Assembly: GCA_040882285.1 (NCBI GenBank)
Contig: JBBEBQ010000007.1
Coordinates: 1 to 64,000, forward strand
Direction of reading: 5' to 3'
Source of the DNA: Gemmatimonadaceae bacterium
GTDB lineage: Bacteria > Gemmatimonadota > Gemmatimonadetes > Gemmatimonadales > Gemmatimonadaceae
DNA: 64,000 nucleotides
The translations under genes and the position numbers were made by a program. Of the stretch, positions 19,403-30,252 are shown one piece after another; the stretch's first letter is position 1, and every line of letters begins with the position of its first letter. The notes under the pieces were generated by a model, which saw only the letters and a program-made list of their open reading frames with translations, was not told the origin of the DNA and did not search any database.

Positions 19403-19897
19403 CTACCGCCTTTTAGCCGTCCACAATCTCTTGAGCAGCTGGATCTGGCCCGTGTGATACGCGTCGTGCTGCGCGATGCCGAGGATCATCTCGCCCATCG
19501 TCCAGCGCTTGCCCTCGGGGACTTCGACGCCGTACCGGCTCGGCGGGACCGCGGCGATCACTTCTACGAGCCGCTCGTGCTCCTGCTTGAGCAGCGCCAC
19601 GTCCTGCCGCCACGCCCGCTCGTCGGCGGATTTTGGCAGCCGGGGCCAGTTTGCCGGCGCGCGCGGGAAGCGGGAATCAGGACCACCTTCGATCCGCCGC
19701 CGCACCGCGTACTTCCAATAACCGATGTGGAGTGCGAGCTGCCAGATGCTCTTCCGTCCCGGCGCCGGCGTCCACGCGGCCTGCTCCGCCGTTACTCCGC
19801 GGAGAGCGCCGGCGGCCCTCGGTCCGCCGTGCCAGCTGCCGCGGCCGGGACGTGGCTGAAGGTTCTCCAGCAGCAGGTTGGCAATTGAATCAGACAT
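19403..19897 (-). CDS. DinB/YfiT-like metal-binding four-helix protein
   Basis: About 164 residues of the DinB superfamily, whose members are four-helix bundles with a metal held by three histidines. Candidate ligands are the histidine in SIWQLALHIGYWKY and the two in AQHDAYHTGQIQLLKRLW. ATG 19897 is chosen because GGAG lies about ten bases upstream; a GTG at 19906 is in frame. The family includes thiol transferases and stress-induced proteins; the substrate here is unknown. Confidence 0.82.
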   Translation of the reverse strand: MSDSIANLLLENLQPRPGRGSWHGGPRAAGALRGVTAEQAAWTPAPGRKSIWQLALHIGYWKYAVRRRIEGGPDSRFPRAPANWPRLPKSADERAWRQDVALLKQEHERLVEVIAAVPPSRYGVEVPEGKRWTMGEMILGIAQHDAYHTGQIQLLKRLWTAKRR

Positions 19898-19902
19898 TTG
19901 GG

Positions 19903-19979
19903 CCACTCCGCTTCACGAACGGGCTAGTGCGGCTGACCGAATTTGGCAAATCTTTGCTCCCCCGCCGTGAAGCGAGTGG
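19903..19979. repeat. Imperfect inverted repeat in the leader of the DinB-like gene
   Basis: CCACTCCGCTTCACGAACGGG (19903-19923) pairs with CCCGCCGTGAAGCGAGTGG (19961-19979) with few mismatches around a 37-base loop. On the minus strand it would fold in the 5' untranslated RNA and overlap the ribosome site, so it could hide the start. The remaining sequence up to uvrA (to 20089) shows nothing recognised. Confidence 0.5.
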
Positions 19980-20089
19980 CGGGCAAACCACCATGCATCA
20001 GGGGGCGAGCGTTGACCAGGGCCGGACGAATGGATGCCTTCCATGACCTCATGCCGACTAATATGCCGCCGGCCCAGCGAAGTTCTACG

Positions 20090-22918
<2,829 letters not shown>

Positions 22919-22976
22919 AGCCCTGTAAGGTCGCCGTTTACTCCGGGCGATTCAACTGATGGGCTGGTAAGAACTG

Positions 22977-23117
22977 CGGGGAGCGTTGTGCGTTACCCGT
23001 TTGACTGTTGGCCCGTTAGGACGTAGACGGCGGTGGGATAAGAGGCCTTCGTGGTTCCCGCCGCCTTTCACGTCCTGACGCAGAACGCGTCAACGGTTAA
23101 CGCACAACGCTCTCCGG
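22977..23117. repeat. Heptad palindrome 1 (uvrA-cutA gap)
   Basis: A 141-bp imperfect palindrome. The left arm starts GAGCGTTGTGCGTTA and the right arm ends TAACGCACAACGCTC; inner arms around AGGACGT and GGCGGTGGGA also pair with ACGTCCT and TCCCGCCGCC. The arms read as degenerate heptamers of the type nnnCGTT / AACGnnn. The right end is followed by six T residues, as in an intrinsic terminator reading rightward, although it lies between divergent genes. A related heptad run with the same 14-mer lies at 60430-60495. Confidence 0.75.
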
Positions 23118-23186
23118 TTTTTTCCCTGGGGCGATCGCGACTCGTCAACTAGATTAGGCCGTCTTCCACGCCGAGATCTCTCCAGC

Positions 23187-23522
23187 ATGGCCCACACCGA
23201 TGCCGTAGTGGTTCTCACGACGGTTGCAAACGAGGAAGAAGGTCTCAAACTCGTCAAAGCTCTGCTCGACCAGCGAGTGATCGCCTGCGGCACTCTCCTC
23301 CCCGGCGCCCGGTCGCTGTACCGCTGGGAGGGCAAGATCGCCGACGAGCGCGAGGTCGTGATCCTGCTCAAGACGCGGTCCGGGACGATCTCCGCGCTGG
23401 AGAAGGCGTTCGGCGAGCTGCACCCGTACAAGGTCCCCGAGCTGCTCGTGCTCGCGGTGGACGCCGGGCTGGAGAAGTACATCTCCTGGATCGCCGACGA
23501 GACCAGTCTGGCGATAGTGTGA
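23187..23522 (+). CDS. cutA: Divalent-cation tolerance protein CutA
   Basis: A 111-residue CutA1 protein, a PII-like trimer linked to copper tolerance. The family signature is clear: VVLTTVANEEEGLKLVKALL, ACGTLLPGARSLYRWEGKI, EVVILLKTR and HPYKVPELL. It is full length and starts at ATG 23187 about 70 bp after palindrome 1. Its stop overlaps the GTG start of the next gene by 4 bp, so it heads the ABC-transporter operon. Confidence 0.95.
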   Translation: MAHTDAVVVLTTVANEEEGLKLVKALLDQRVIACGTLLPGARSLYRWEGKIADEREVVILLKTRSGTISALEKAFGELHPYKVPELLVLAVDAGLEKYISWIADETSLAIV

Positions 23523-24382
23523 GCCGGCGCGGGATCGCTCTCGCGGTGCTGGGCGTCTGGGCGGTCGCCGTCGGGCTGCTGGTCTCGCGCAGCATCAACC
23601 GCGACCCCGTCGAAGTGCTCGCGATCGCCGCGCTCCGCATCCAGCCGCGCAGCCTGTACTACACCATCGAGCACGAGGGCGCGATAGTGGGCGTGGCGTC
23701 GTCGGAGATCGACACTCTCCCGACCCGCATCATCGCGACCGACTACGTCGAGGGCGCTCTGCCCGTCGCGGACAGCACGGTCGACCTGAGACTTCGCGCC
23801 CGCTCGACCTTCACCCGCGCGCTCTCGTTCCAGGAGATCCGCATTCTGCTGCAGCCGGTCGGCGACTCCATCACCGTCGTGATCCGGCGCGTGTCCGACG
23901 AATCCCTGCAAGTCACCGGTGATCGTCGCGGGACCGTGCTCGGCACGCAGGACATCGCGGCGCGGGATCCCGTGTTCATGCCGCAGTGGGCAGCCCTGCC
24001 CCTCATGCTCGTCGAGGACCCGCGCCCCGGCGCGAGCAGGACCGTGCGCATCCTCGACCCGCGCACGCGCATCGCGCGCGAGACTGCGGTGCGCATCGCG
24101 GCGGAATCGCTGTTCGTGGTCGTGGACAGCGCCCGCTTCGATACCATCGCCCGAACCTGGGTTCCGGCGCTACGCGACACCGTCCGCGCCTGGCGCGTGA
24201 CCGGCGAAGGGCTGCCGCCCACGTTCTGGATCGACGTCGCCGGCCGGATCGTCGAGGCCGAAGACGAGCGGGGGCTCGCGCTGCGCCGGACGGCGTACGA
24301 GATAGCGTTCGAGAACTGGCGCGCGGCGCGCGCGGCGCTGCGCGCGCGCGCGGTTACATCAGAGCGCGCCGGGCGTCCATAG
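23519..24382 (+). CDS. Membrane-anchored protein of unknown function upstream of ABC exporter
   Basis: A 287-residue protein starting at a GTG that overlaps the cutA stop. One N-terminal membrane helix (GIALAVLGVWAVAVGLLVS) is followed by a beta-rich domain with repeated strands such as IIATDYVEGALPVADSTVDLRL and SITVVIRRVSDESLQV, so it likely faces the periplasm. No family was recognised. Its place directly before the ATP-binding and permease genes suggests an accessory role in that transporter. Confidence 0.75.
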   Translation: MSRRGIALAVLGVWAVAVGLLVSRSINRDPVEVLAIAALRIQPRSLYYTIEHEGAIVGVASSEIDTLPTRIIATDYVEGALPVADSTVDLRLRARSTFTRALSFQEIRILLQPVGDSITVVIRRVSDESLQVTGDRRGTVLGTQDIAARDPVFMPQWAALPLMLVEDPRPGASRTVRILDPRTRIARETAVRIAAESLFVVVDSARFDTIARTWVPALRDTVRAWRVTGEGLPPTFWIDVAGRIVEAEDERGLALRRTAYEIAFENWRAARAALRARAVTSERAGRP

Positions 24383-24395
24383 CCAGCAGCTCCCG

Positions 24396-25154
24396 ATGAT
24401 ACAACTCCGCTCCCTGACCAAGCGCTACGGCAGATTCACCGCCGTCGACTCGATCGATCTCTCCGTCACCCGGGGCGAGATCTTCGGCTTCCTCGGACCC
24501 AACGGCGCGGGCAAGACGACCACTCTGCGAATGATCGCCGGCATCCTGCGCCCCACCGCCGGAACGATCCTCATCGGCAACGTGGACGTCGTTAACGATC
24601 CGCTGCGCGCGAAGGCGAAGCTCGGCTACATCCCCGACCGGCCGTTCATCTACGAGAAGCTCACGGGCGCCGAATTCCTGCGCTTCGTCGCGGGACTGTA
24701 CGACCAGCAGGGTCCTGACGTGGAGCACCGTGCGCGCGAGCTGCTCGCGTTGTTCGATCTGGAGGAATGGCGGGACGAGCTCGTCGAGAGCTACAGCCAC
24801 GGCATGCGGCAGAAGCTCATCATCTCCAGCGCGTTCGTCCACCGCCCCGACGTAATCGTCGTGGACGAGCCGATGATCGGGCTCGATCCGAAAGCGGCCC
24901 GCATCCTCAAGGACCTGTTCCGTGAGTACGTGACTCGCGGCCACACGATCATGATGTCCACCCACACGCTGGAGGTGGCGGAGACGCTGTGCGACCGGAT
25001 CGCGATCATCCAGGGCGGGAAGATCCGCGCCGAAGGGACGATGGCCGAGCTGCGCACGCAGTCCGAAGACGGCACCGAGCGGCTCGAGGCGATCTTCCTC
25101 AAGCTCACCGGGCAGGAAGCGCAACGGCACCTGATGCAGGTGCTCGATGCGTGA
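24396..25154 (+). CDS. ABC transporter ATP-binding protein
   Basis: A 252-residue ABC ATPase with Walker A GPNGAGKTT, signature region YSHGMRQKL (variant of LSGGQ), Walker B VIVVDEPMIGLDP and the switch histidine in MSTHTLEVAE. The variant signature is usual in exporters of the ABC-2 type. Its stop overlaps the permease gene by 8 bp. Substrate unknown. Confidence 0.95.
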   Translation: MIQLRSLTKRYGRFTAVDSIDLSVTRGEIFGFLGPNGAGKTTTLRMIAGILRPTAGTILIGNVDVVNDPLRAKAKLGYIPDRPFIYEKLTGAEFLRFVAGLYDQQGPDVEHRARELLALFDLEEWRDELVESYSHGMRQKLIISSAFVHRPDVIVVDEPMIGLDPKAARILKDLFREYVTRGHTIMMSTHTLEVAETLCDRIAIIQGGKIRAEGTMAELRTQSEDGTERLEAIFLKLTGQEAQRHLMQVLDA

Positions 25155-26823
25155 GCTGCTCCACCTGCTGCTGCCGAAGTGGTGGACCGCCCGCGCGCGC
25201 TCCACTTCGTCGGCCCGCGGACGCGTGTCGCGCTGGCTGTTCTTCGGCATCGCGGGCGCGTTCTTCTGGCTGTTCGTGTTCGGTGTCCTGTACCGAGTAC
25301 TCGGCTACTTCCGCGGCATCCCCGAGATAGGGGCGCTGCTCGCGGGCAAGCTGCTGGGGCTGCTGCTGCTCAGCTTCTTCGCGCTGCTGCTGCTGTCGAA
25401 CATCGTCACCTCGCTGTCGAGCTTCTTCCTCGCGCGCGATCTCGACCTGCTCGTCTCGGCCCCGGTGGATTGGCTCAAGCTGTACGGGGCAAAGCTGCTG
25501 GAGACGGCGGTGAACTCGAGCTGGATGGTGGTGCTGATGGCGCTGCCGGTGTTCACGGCATACGGGCTGATCTACGAAGGCGGGTGGTGGTTTCCGCTGG
25601 TCGCCCTCGGGATCTTCGTTCCGCTGCTGCTCATTCCCGCCGTGCTCGGCAGCGCGATCACGCTGCTACTCGTCAACATTTTTCCGGCGCGCAGGACGCG
25701 CGACATACTGGGACTGGTGACCGTGCTGTCCGCGGCCGCGATCGCGCTGCTCGTGCGGCTCATCCGTCCCGAGCAGCTCGCCCGACCCGAGTCGTTCCGC
25801 TCGCTGGTCGACTTCATCGCCCTGCTGCGGACCCCGGCATCGCCGGTTTTGCCGAGCGAGTGGGCGCAGGCGGGGATGATGAGCTGGCTCACGTACGAGC
25901 CCGATTACCTGCCGTTTTTCCTGCTGTGGTCGACGACCGCGGGGCTGATCGTGCTGGGCGCCGCGCTGCACCAGCGGCTGTACGCGCAGGGTTTCAGCAA
26001 GTCGCAGGAGAGCTCCACGCGCTTCAAGAAGCCCGATCCGGCGAAGAGCTTCACGCGCAGGATGCTCTCGCCGCTCTCGATCCGCAGACGAGAGATGGTG
26101 CTCAAGGAGATGCGGATCTTCTTCCGCGACACGACGCAGTGGTCGCAGCTGATCCTGCTCGCGGTGCTGGTCGCGGTGTACATCTTCAACATCAAGTTCC
26201 TGCCGCTCCGCACGGAGGGAGTGACGTTCCTGCTCGCGAACATAGTCCCGTTCCTCAATCTCGCGATCGCGGGCTTCGTGCTGTCGGCGGTGGCTGCGAG
26301 ATTCGTGTTTCCGTCGGTCAGCCTGGAGGGCCGCACGCTCTGGCTGCTCCGGTCGAGCCCGCTGCCGGTGAAGGACGTGCTCTGGTCCAAGTTCTGGGTG
26401 GGAACGCTGCCGCTGCTCATCGTTGCCCTGGCGATCGTGTTCATCACCAACGTGCTGCTGCAGGTGACGGAGTTCATGATGTTCGTCTCGATCGCGACGA
26501 TCACGCTGTTGACCTTCGCCCTGAGCGGGCTGGCGATGGGGTTCGGGACGATGTTCCCGCAGTACGAGACGGAGAACGCCGCGCAGATCCCGACGTCGTT
26601 CGGCGGGCTGTTCTACATGATGACGTCGATCGCGCTGATCGGCGCGGTGGTGGTGCTGGAAGCGCGGCCGGTGTACTCGTACGTGCGGCAGGTCACCTAC
26701 CGCGGTGACGGGGATCCGACGGAGATGATCGTGGGGTTCGGACTGGTGGCGCTGCTGTGCGTGGCGGCCACGCTGATTCCGCTGAGGGTGGCGGTCCGCC
26801 GGCTCGAGCTCGGGGAAGCGTGA
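25147..26823 (+). CDS. ABC exporter permease (ABC-2-like, multi-spanning)
   Basis: A 558-residue integral membrane protein with about a dozen hydrophobic helices, for example WLFFGIAGAFFWLFVFGVLY, LLGLLLLSFFALLLLSNIV and ALLCVAATLIPLRVAV. It resembles the large putative ABC exporter permeases that pair with a single ATPase. The start overlaps the ATPase gene. Codon use and GC match the neighbours. Substrate unknown; export of a lipid, peptide or antibiotic is possible. Confidence 0.85.
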   Translation: MRELLHLLLPKWWTARARSTSSARGRVSRWLFFGIAGAFFWLFVFGVLYRVLGYFRGIPEIGALLAGKLLGLLLLSFFALLLLSNIVTSLSSFFLARDLDLLVSAPVDWLKLYGAKLLETAVNSSWMVVLMALPVFTAYGLIYEGGWWFPLVALGIFVPLLLIPAVLGSAITLLLVNIFPARRTRDILGLVTVLSAAAIALLVRLIRPEQLARPESFRSLVDFIALLRTPASPVLPSEWAQAGMMSWLTYEPDYLPFFLLWSTTAGLIVLGAALHQRLYAQGFSKSQESSTRFKKPDPAKSFTRRMLSPLSIRRREMVLKEMRIFFRDTTQWSQLILLAVLVAVYIFNIKFLPLRTEGVTFLLANIVPFLNLAIAGFVLSAVAARFVFPSVSLEGRTLWLLRSSPLPVKDVLWSKFWVGTLPLLIVALAIVFITNVLLQVTEFMMFVSIATITLLTFALSGLAMGFGTMFPQYETENAAQIPTSFGGLFYMMTSIALIGAVVVLEARPVYSYVRQVTYRGDGDPTEMIVGFGLVALLCVAATLIPLRVAVRRLELGEA

Positions 26824-26831
26824 CAGAGAAC

Positions 26832-26989
26832 AACAGGGTTGGGTGGGAAGTCATCGGTTTTGGTTCTGGTTAACAACGGGTGAACGGTTCGCAGGTCCAC
26901 GGTTTGGAACCGCTGTCACCGCCAACCATCAACCGGTGACCAGTCGGTTAACCAAAACCAGAACCTACGGCCTGTATCCCAACCCTGTT
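26832..26989. repeat. Heptad palindrome 2 (family AACAGGGTTGGG, copy 1)
   Basis: 158 bp bounded by AACAGGGTTGGG and CCCAACCCTGTT. Inside, GGTTTTGGTTCTGGTTAAC pairs with GTTAACCAAAACCAGAACC, and the middle is built from loose GGTT units. It fills the gap between the convergent ABC permease and zinc-ribbon genes, and its right arm encodes the last residues of the zinc-ribbon protein. Confidence 0.85.
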
Positions 26990-27183
26990 TTCCCCTGCTG
27001 CTGGTCCAGTGGCGATCCGCAGTCGGAGCAGAAGCCCGCATCCCGGTGAAGACGCGCTCCGCATTTCGGACAGATTGCCCCCGCCCCATTTCCCTCGCGG
27101 GGCCTGCTCCCCGCCAGCAGCGGGTACAGCACGTACCCGAGCGCGAGCAGCGCGAGCGCCGTACCGACCGCCATCGCGATCAT
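26965..27183 (-). CDS. Small membrane-anchored zinc-ribbon protein (CcmI/CcmH-like context)
   Basis: 72 residues from ATG 27183, which overlaps the CcmF-like stop by 4 bp (ATGA). One N-terminal membrane helix (AVGTALALLALGYVLYPLL) is followed by a zinc ribbon CPKCGARLHRDAGFCSDCG. Small helix-plus-ribbon proteins of this form occur beside cytochrome c maturation genes. The C-terminal residues TGLGYRP are encoded by the arm of palindrome 2, so the reading frame seems to have been extended into the repeat. Confidence 0.8.
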   Translation of the reverse strand: MIAMAVGTALALLALGYVLYPLLAGSRPREGNGAGAICPKCGARLHRDAGFCSDCGSPLDQQQGKTGLGYRP

Positions 27184-28718
27184 TCGCCCCTCCGCGTCGC
27201 CGTCTCCACGAGCAGCAGCATCCCTCCGATCACCATGATCGTTCCGGCCATCCACACCCAGACCACCACCGGGTGAAACCCGACGCGCAGCCGCACGCTC
27301 TCGTCTTCTCCGACATCGACGAGCGTCACGTACGTGTCCTGCTCGAGCGTGCGGAGTATGCCCGCGGTCGTCGAAGGCGCGAAGGTGGGGTTGCCGCGGC
27401 TGTCCGCGTATTGCCGCCGCTCACTCGTGACGACCTCAGCGCTCCTGGCCGATTCAGCAACCTCGATCGCCGCGGCCAGGACGGATCTGTTGAGCTCGTT
27501 GTACTGCGACACGCCCTGACTCGTGAGCCGCCACGTCCGGCCGAGCGGATCGCGCAGCTCGCCCGACGCGCCGGGAGGCAACGTGAGCGAGTGATCCTTC
27601 CTCCACGCCTGCACCGAGAGAGCGACAAGCATAACGACGATCCCCGCGTACACGAGCGCGACGCCGAGCCGGCGCGGCGCGGGCGGAAAAGCTGCTCCCG
27701 CTTCGCCGCCGCCATTCAATGCTGGCAGGCGCATCAACAAGAGATAGGTGGCGGCCGCGACCGCGAGCACCAGGAGTCCGGCGAGCCATCCGCCCACCGG
27801 CGACCGCGCGAAGGAGTGGGCCGTAGAGATGATCCCGCCGCGCGCGAGGAACGCGCTGAACAGCGCGAGCGGGAACGCCAGCAACAGCAGCGTAACGTTC
27901 CATTTGCGCCACGCCGCGCGCTCCGCGCGCGCGCCGAGCAAATACAGCAGCACCGTATCGACGAGCCACGGGTACACGGCCGCATTGCCAACGGCATCGC
28001 GCGTCCACTCGCCGCCCCAATCCGGCTGACCGTACGCCCACCACATCCCGGTCACAATCCCGATCGTGAGAAAGATCCAGGTAACGATCACCCAGCGTCG
28101 TACCACGCAAAGGCATTCGCCGTCGAGGCGGCGCGTGAGCAGAGCGGCGATGCCGAGCGCGAACGGCACCGCGGTGCCGGCGAGTCCCGCGTACAAAGTC
28201 GCCGGATGAAGAATCATCCCCGCTGACTGCAGCAGTGGACTCATTCCGCGGCCGTCGAGCGGACTCCAATCGAGCCGCTCGTACGGATTGACGCCGAGGC
28301 AGAGGGTCGCGACCACGAAGGTCAGGACGATCGCGAGCGTGCCGGTGACATACGGCAGCAGCGCGCGATTGCGCCCGCGGTTGCCGAACACCACGGCCGC
28401 GGAGCAAGCGGAGAGCAGCAGCGCAAACAGCAGCAGCGCGCCGGCAGGGCCGGCCCAGAAAGCGGCCAGTGTGTACACTAGCGGCAGATTCGCCGCGGTG
28501 AACGAGGCGACATGCGCCAGCGAGAGGTCGTGCGCGGCGAGCGCCGACCATAGACCGAGCGAGGCGAGCAGCAGCATCGCGAGCGCAGTGTGAATACCGC
28601 GCTCGCCGCTGGCGATCAGGTCCGATCTGGCCTGGATCCCGCCGGCGAACGAGACGATGGCCGCCCACGCGGCCAGCAGCAGCGCCACCCAGAGCGAGAG
28701 CTCGCCGACGAGGATCAA
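27180..28718 (-). CDS. CcmF-like cytochrome c haem-lyase subunit
   Basis: A 512-residue multi-spanning protein of the CcmF/CcsA haem-handling family; it would load haem onto periplasmic apocytochromes. Visible marks are the conserved region MILHPATLYAGLAGT, a WWD-like segment WGGEWTRDAVGNAAVYPWL, and the late motif RGGIISTAHSFARSPVGG. The WWD segment departs from the usual WGGWWFWDPVENAS form, and the protein is shorter than the roughly 650 residues of classical CcmF. TTG start at 28718 with GGGAGA about 12 bases upstream. Followed by the zinc-ribbon gene in one operon. Confidence 0.85.
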   Translation of the reverse strand: MILVGELSLWVALLLAAWAAIVSFAGGIQARSDLIASGERGIHTALAMLLLASLGLWSALAAHDLSLAHVASFTAANLPLVYTLAAFWAGPAGALLLFALLLSACSAAVVFGNRGRNRALLPYVTGTLAIVLTFVVATLCLGVNPYERLDWSPLDGRGMSPLLQSAGMILHPATLYAGLAGTAVPFALGIAALLTRRLDGECLCVVRRWVIVTWIFLTIGIVTGMWWAYGQPDWGGEWTRDAVGNAAVYPWLVDTVLLYLLGARAERAAWRKWNVTLLLLAFPLALFSAFLARGGIISTAHSFARSPVGGWLAGLLVLAVAAATYLLLMRLPALNGGGEAGAAFPPAPRRLGVALVYAGIVVMLVALSVQAWRKDHSLTLPPGASGELRDPLGRTWRLTSQGVSQYNELNRSVLAAAIEVAESARSAEVVTSERRQYADSRGNPTFAPSTTAGILRTLEQDTYVTLVDVGEDESVRLRVGFHPVVVWVWMAGTIMVIGGMLLLVETATRRGE

Positions 28719-28752
28719 GCCCGCGTTCTCCCGCGCCGCCGCGGGCTCCCGC

Positions 28753-29085
28753 TCACCTCTGCGCTTTGTTTACCAGCGCGATTCCCGCGGCGAGCCCCGC
28801 GCCGTCCCACACCAGGTCCTTGTAGCTGAACGCTTTTTTCACGCGCCCGTCATAGATCTCGCGACCGATGCCGAGCCCCACCGTCGCCGCGGTGGCCGAC
28901 ACGAACGCCCCATCGTGCGACGCGCCGGCCGCACGCGCGGAGCTGTACGCCATGCTCTGAATGAATGCCGACATGAAGAAGTGCTTCATCTTGTCGGCGC
29001 CGAACCACTTGTCGGCAGCGAGCGGGAACGTCAGCGCCAGTAGAGCCACACGGGCACCGCGGGATAGGCTCAATGTTTTTGACAT
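28753..29085 (-). CDS. DUF2279/YfiM-like small protein
   Basis: 110 residues with a hydrophobic N-terminus and the conserved pattern DKMKHFFMSAFIQSMAY, GREIYDGR and FSYKDLVWDGAGLAAGI, which recalls the YfiM/DUF2279 family of predicted periplasmic proteins. It lies 34 bp upstream of the CcmF-like gene on the same strand and directly downstream of palindrome 3. Function is not known. Confidence 0.7.
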   Translation of the reverse strand: MSKTLSLSRGARVALLALTFPLAADKWFGADKMKHFFMSAFIQSMAYSSARAAGASHDGAFVSATAATVGLGIGREIYDGRVKKAFSYKDLVWDGAGLAAGIALVNKAQR

Positions 29086-29098
29086 TTACTGCCTTGGT

Positions 29099-29206
29099 GG
29101 TGACTAGTGGCTAGTGACTAGTGACTAGTAACTGCTAGCCGCGGAACATGAGGGACGAAGGGATGTTAGTAGTTGACTAGTCACTAGTCACTAGCCACTA
29201 GTCACC
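29099..29206. repeat. Heptad palindrome 3 (GTGACTA units)
   Basis: Two perfect inverted arms of 31 bp (29099-29129 and 29176-29206) around a 46-base loop. Each arm is a tandem array of the heptamer GTGACTA with one GTGGCTA variant. The right arm covers the final two codons and stop (GGT GAC TAG) of the topoisomerase gene, so that stop codon is part of the repeat. Confidence 0.9.
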
Positions 29207-30217
29207 TGCCAGCCGCTGTCTCCGTCGCCGCTCAGGGAAAAAGCGGTCTAGAAAATCTATCAACCCCTTCTCCTCCGGCGCGTGCGACAGCGGATCGGCG
29301 CGGCGCGATCGCGCGTAGCTCGCGTCGATCGTGGCCCCCCGCCGCATGTACTGCGTTATCAGCGCCGGGTGAACGTACGCCTTCCGGCAGATGGCCGGCG
29401 TGTTGCCCAGCTCGGACGCGACCAGCCGCAGCGCGGTCGAAACGTTCCGCTTAGCCTCGGTCCTGCTCTTCCCGGGTCCGAGCTCGGCAAGCACCGTGGC
29501 GGCGCGCAGTGTCCCGCCCCACGTCCGCAAATCCTTGACCGTGTAGGGAAAATTCGTCAGCGACCGGAAATAATCGTTGACCTCGGCCGAATCGAGGTCG
29601 CGCCAGCCTTCCTTCGTCTTGTACCTGAACAGCCGCGCGCCCGGCGTGCCGAGCAGCGAGCGGATGAGCCTGGCGAGGTCCGCGTCCACGACGATCTGCC
29701 GGTGCCGGATGTTGCGCTTCCCCACGTAGTCGAAGACGACGTTGTCGCCGTACACGCTCACGTGCGACTTCCGCATCGTGGTCATCCCGAACGTGTTGTT
29801 CTCGCGCACATACCGCTCGCTGCCGACGCGAAAGAACCCGTGCGCGATCAGCCGCACGACGATCGCGGCGACCTTCTCGCGCGTGAAGCCGCGCCGGCGC
29901 GAGTCGGCCGCGACCTTGCGCCTGATCGCCGGCAGGTCGCGCGCCATCTGCCGGACGCGGTAATACTTCCGGAGCTCGCCCTTGGCGACGGCGCGCGGGT
30001 GATAGCGGTACTGCTTGCGCCCGCGCGCGTCGAGCCCCCACGCCTGGATCGCGGCCCGCGAATCCCACGCGACGTGCACGTCCTTCCATGCCGGCGGGAT
30101 GCCGAGCGAGCGGATCCGCTCGCGCAGCTCCGCGGAGACGGGACCCTTTCCCGCGGGGGTGACGTACCGGAATCCCCGCTCCTTGGTTCCCTTCCGCAGA
30201 ATCCATTTGCTCGCCAT
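29198..30217 (-). CDS. DNA topoisomerase IB
   Basis: A 339-residue eukaryotic/poxvirus-type topoisomerase I of the kind found scattered in bacteria. It relaxes supercoils through a 3'-phosphotyrosine. The catalytic residues fit the family: Arg231 in KDLRTW, a lysine in the FRYKTKEGW loop and Tyr281 in ICRKAYVHP. Full length from ATG 30217, divergent from the crotonase gene with only 35 bp between the starts. The last residues (AGD and stop) come from the heptamer repeat. Confidence 0.95.
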   Translation of the reverse strand: MASKWILRKGTKERGFRYVTPAGKGPVSAELRERIRSLGIPPAWKDVHVAWDSRAAIQAWGLDARGRKQYRYHPRAVAKGELRKYYRVRQMARDLPAIRRKVAADSRRRGFTREKVAAIVVRLIAHGFFRVGSERYVRENNTFGMTTMRKSHVSVYGDNVVFDYVGKRNIRHRQIVVDADLARLIRSLLGTPGARLFRYKTKEGWRDLDSAEVNDYFRSLTNFPYTVKDLRTWGGTLRAATVLAELGPGKSRTEAKRNVSTALRLVASELGNTPAICRKAYVHPALITQYMRRGATIDASYARSRRADPLSHAPEEKGLIDFLDRFFPERRRRQRLAGD

Positions 30218-30252
30218 AGACGCACAAGCTAATTCCAGCCATCTTCACCCGT

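Noticed and set aside
29099-29206. CRISPR-like array of GTGACTA repeats
   Set aside because: Units are 7 bp without spacers and are arranged as inverted arms, not direct repeats; no cas gene is present.
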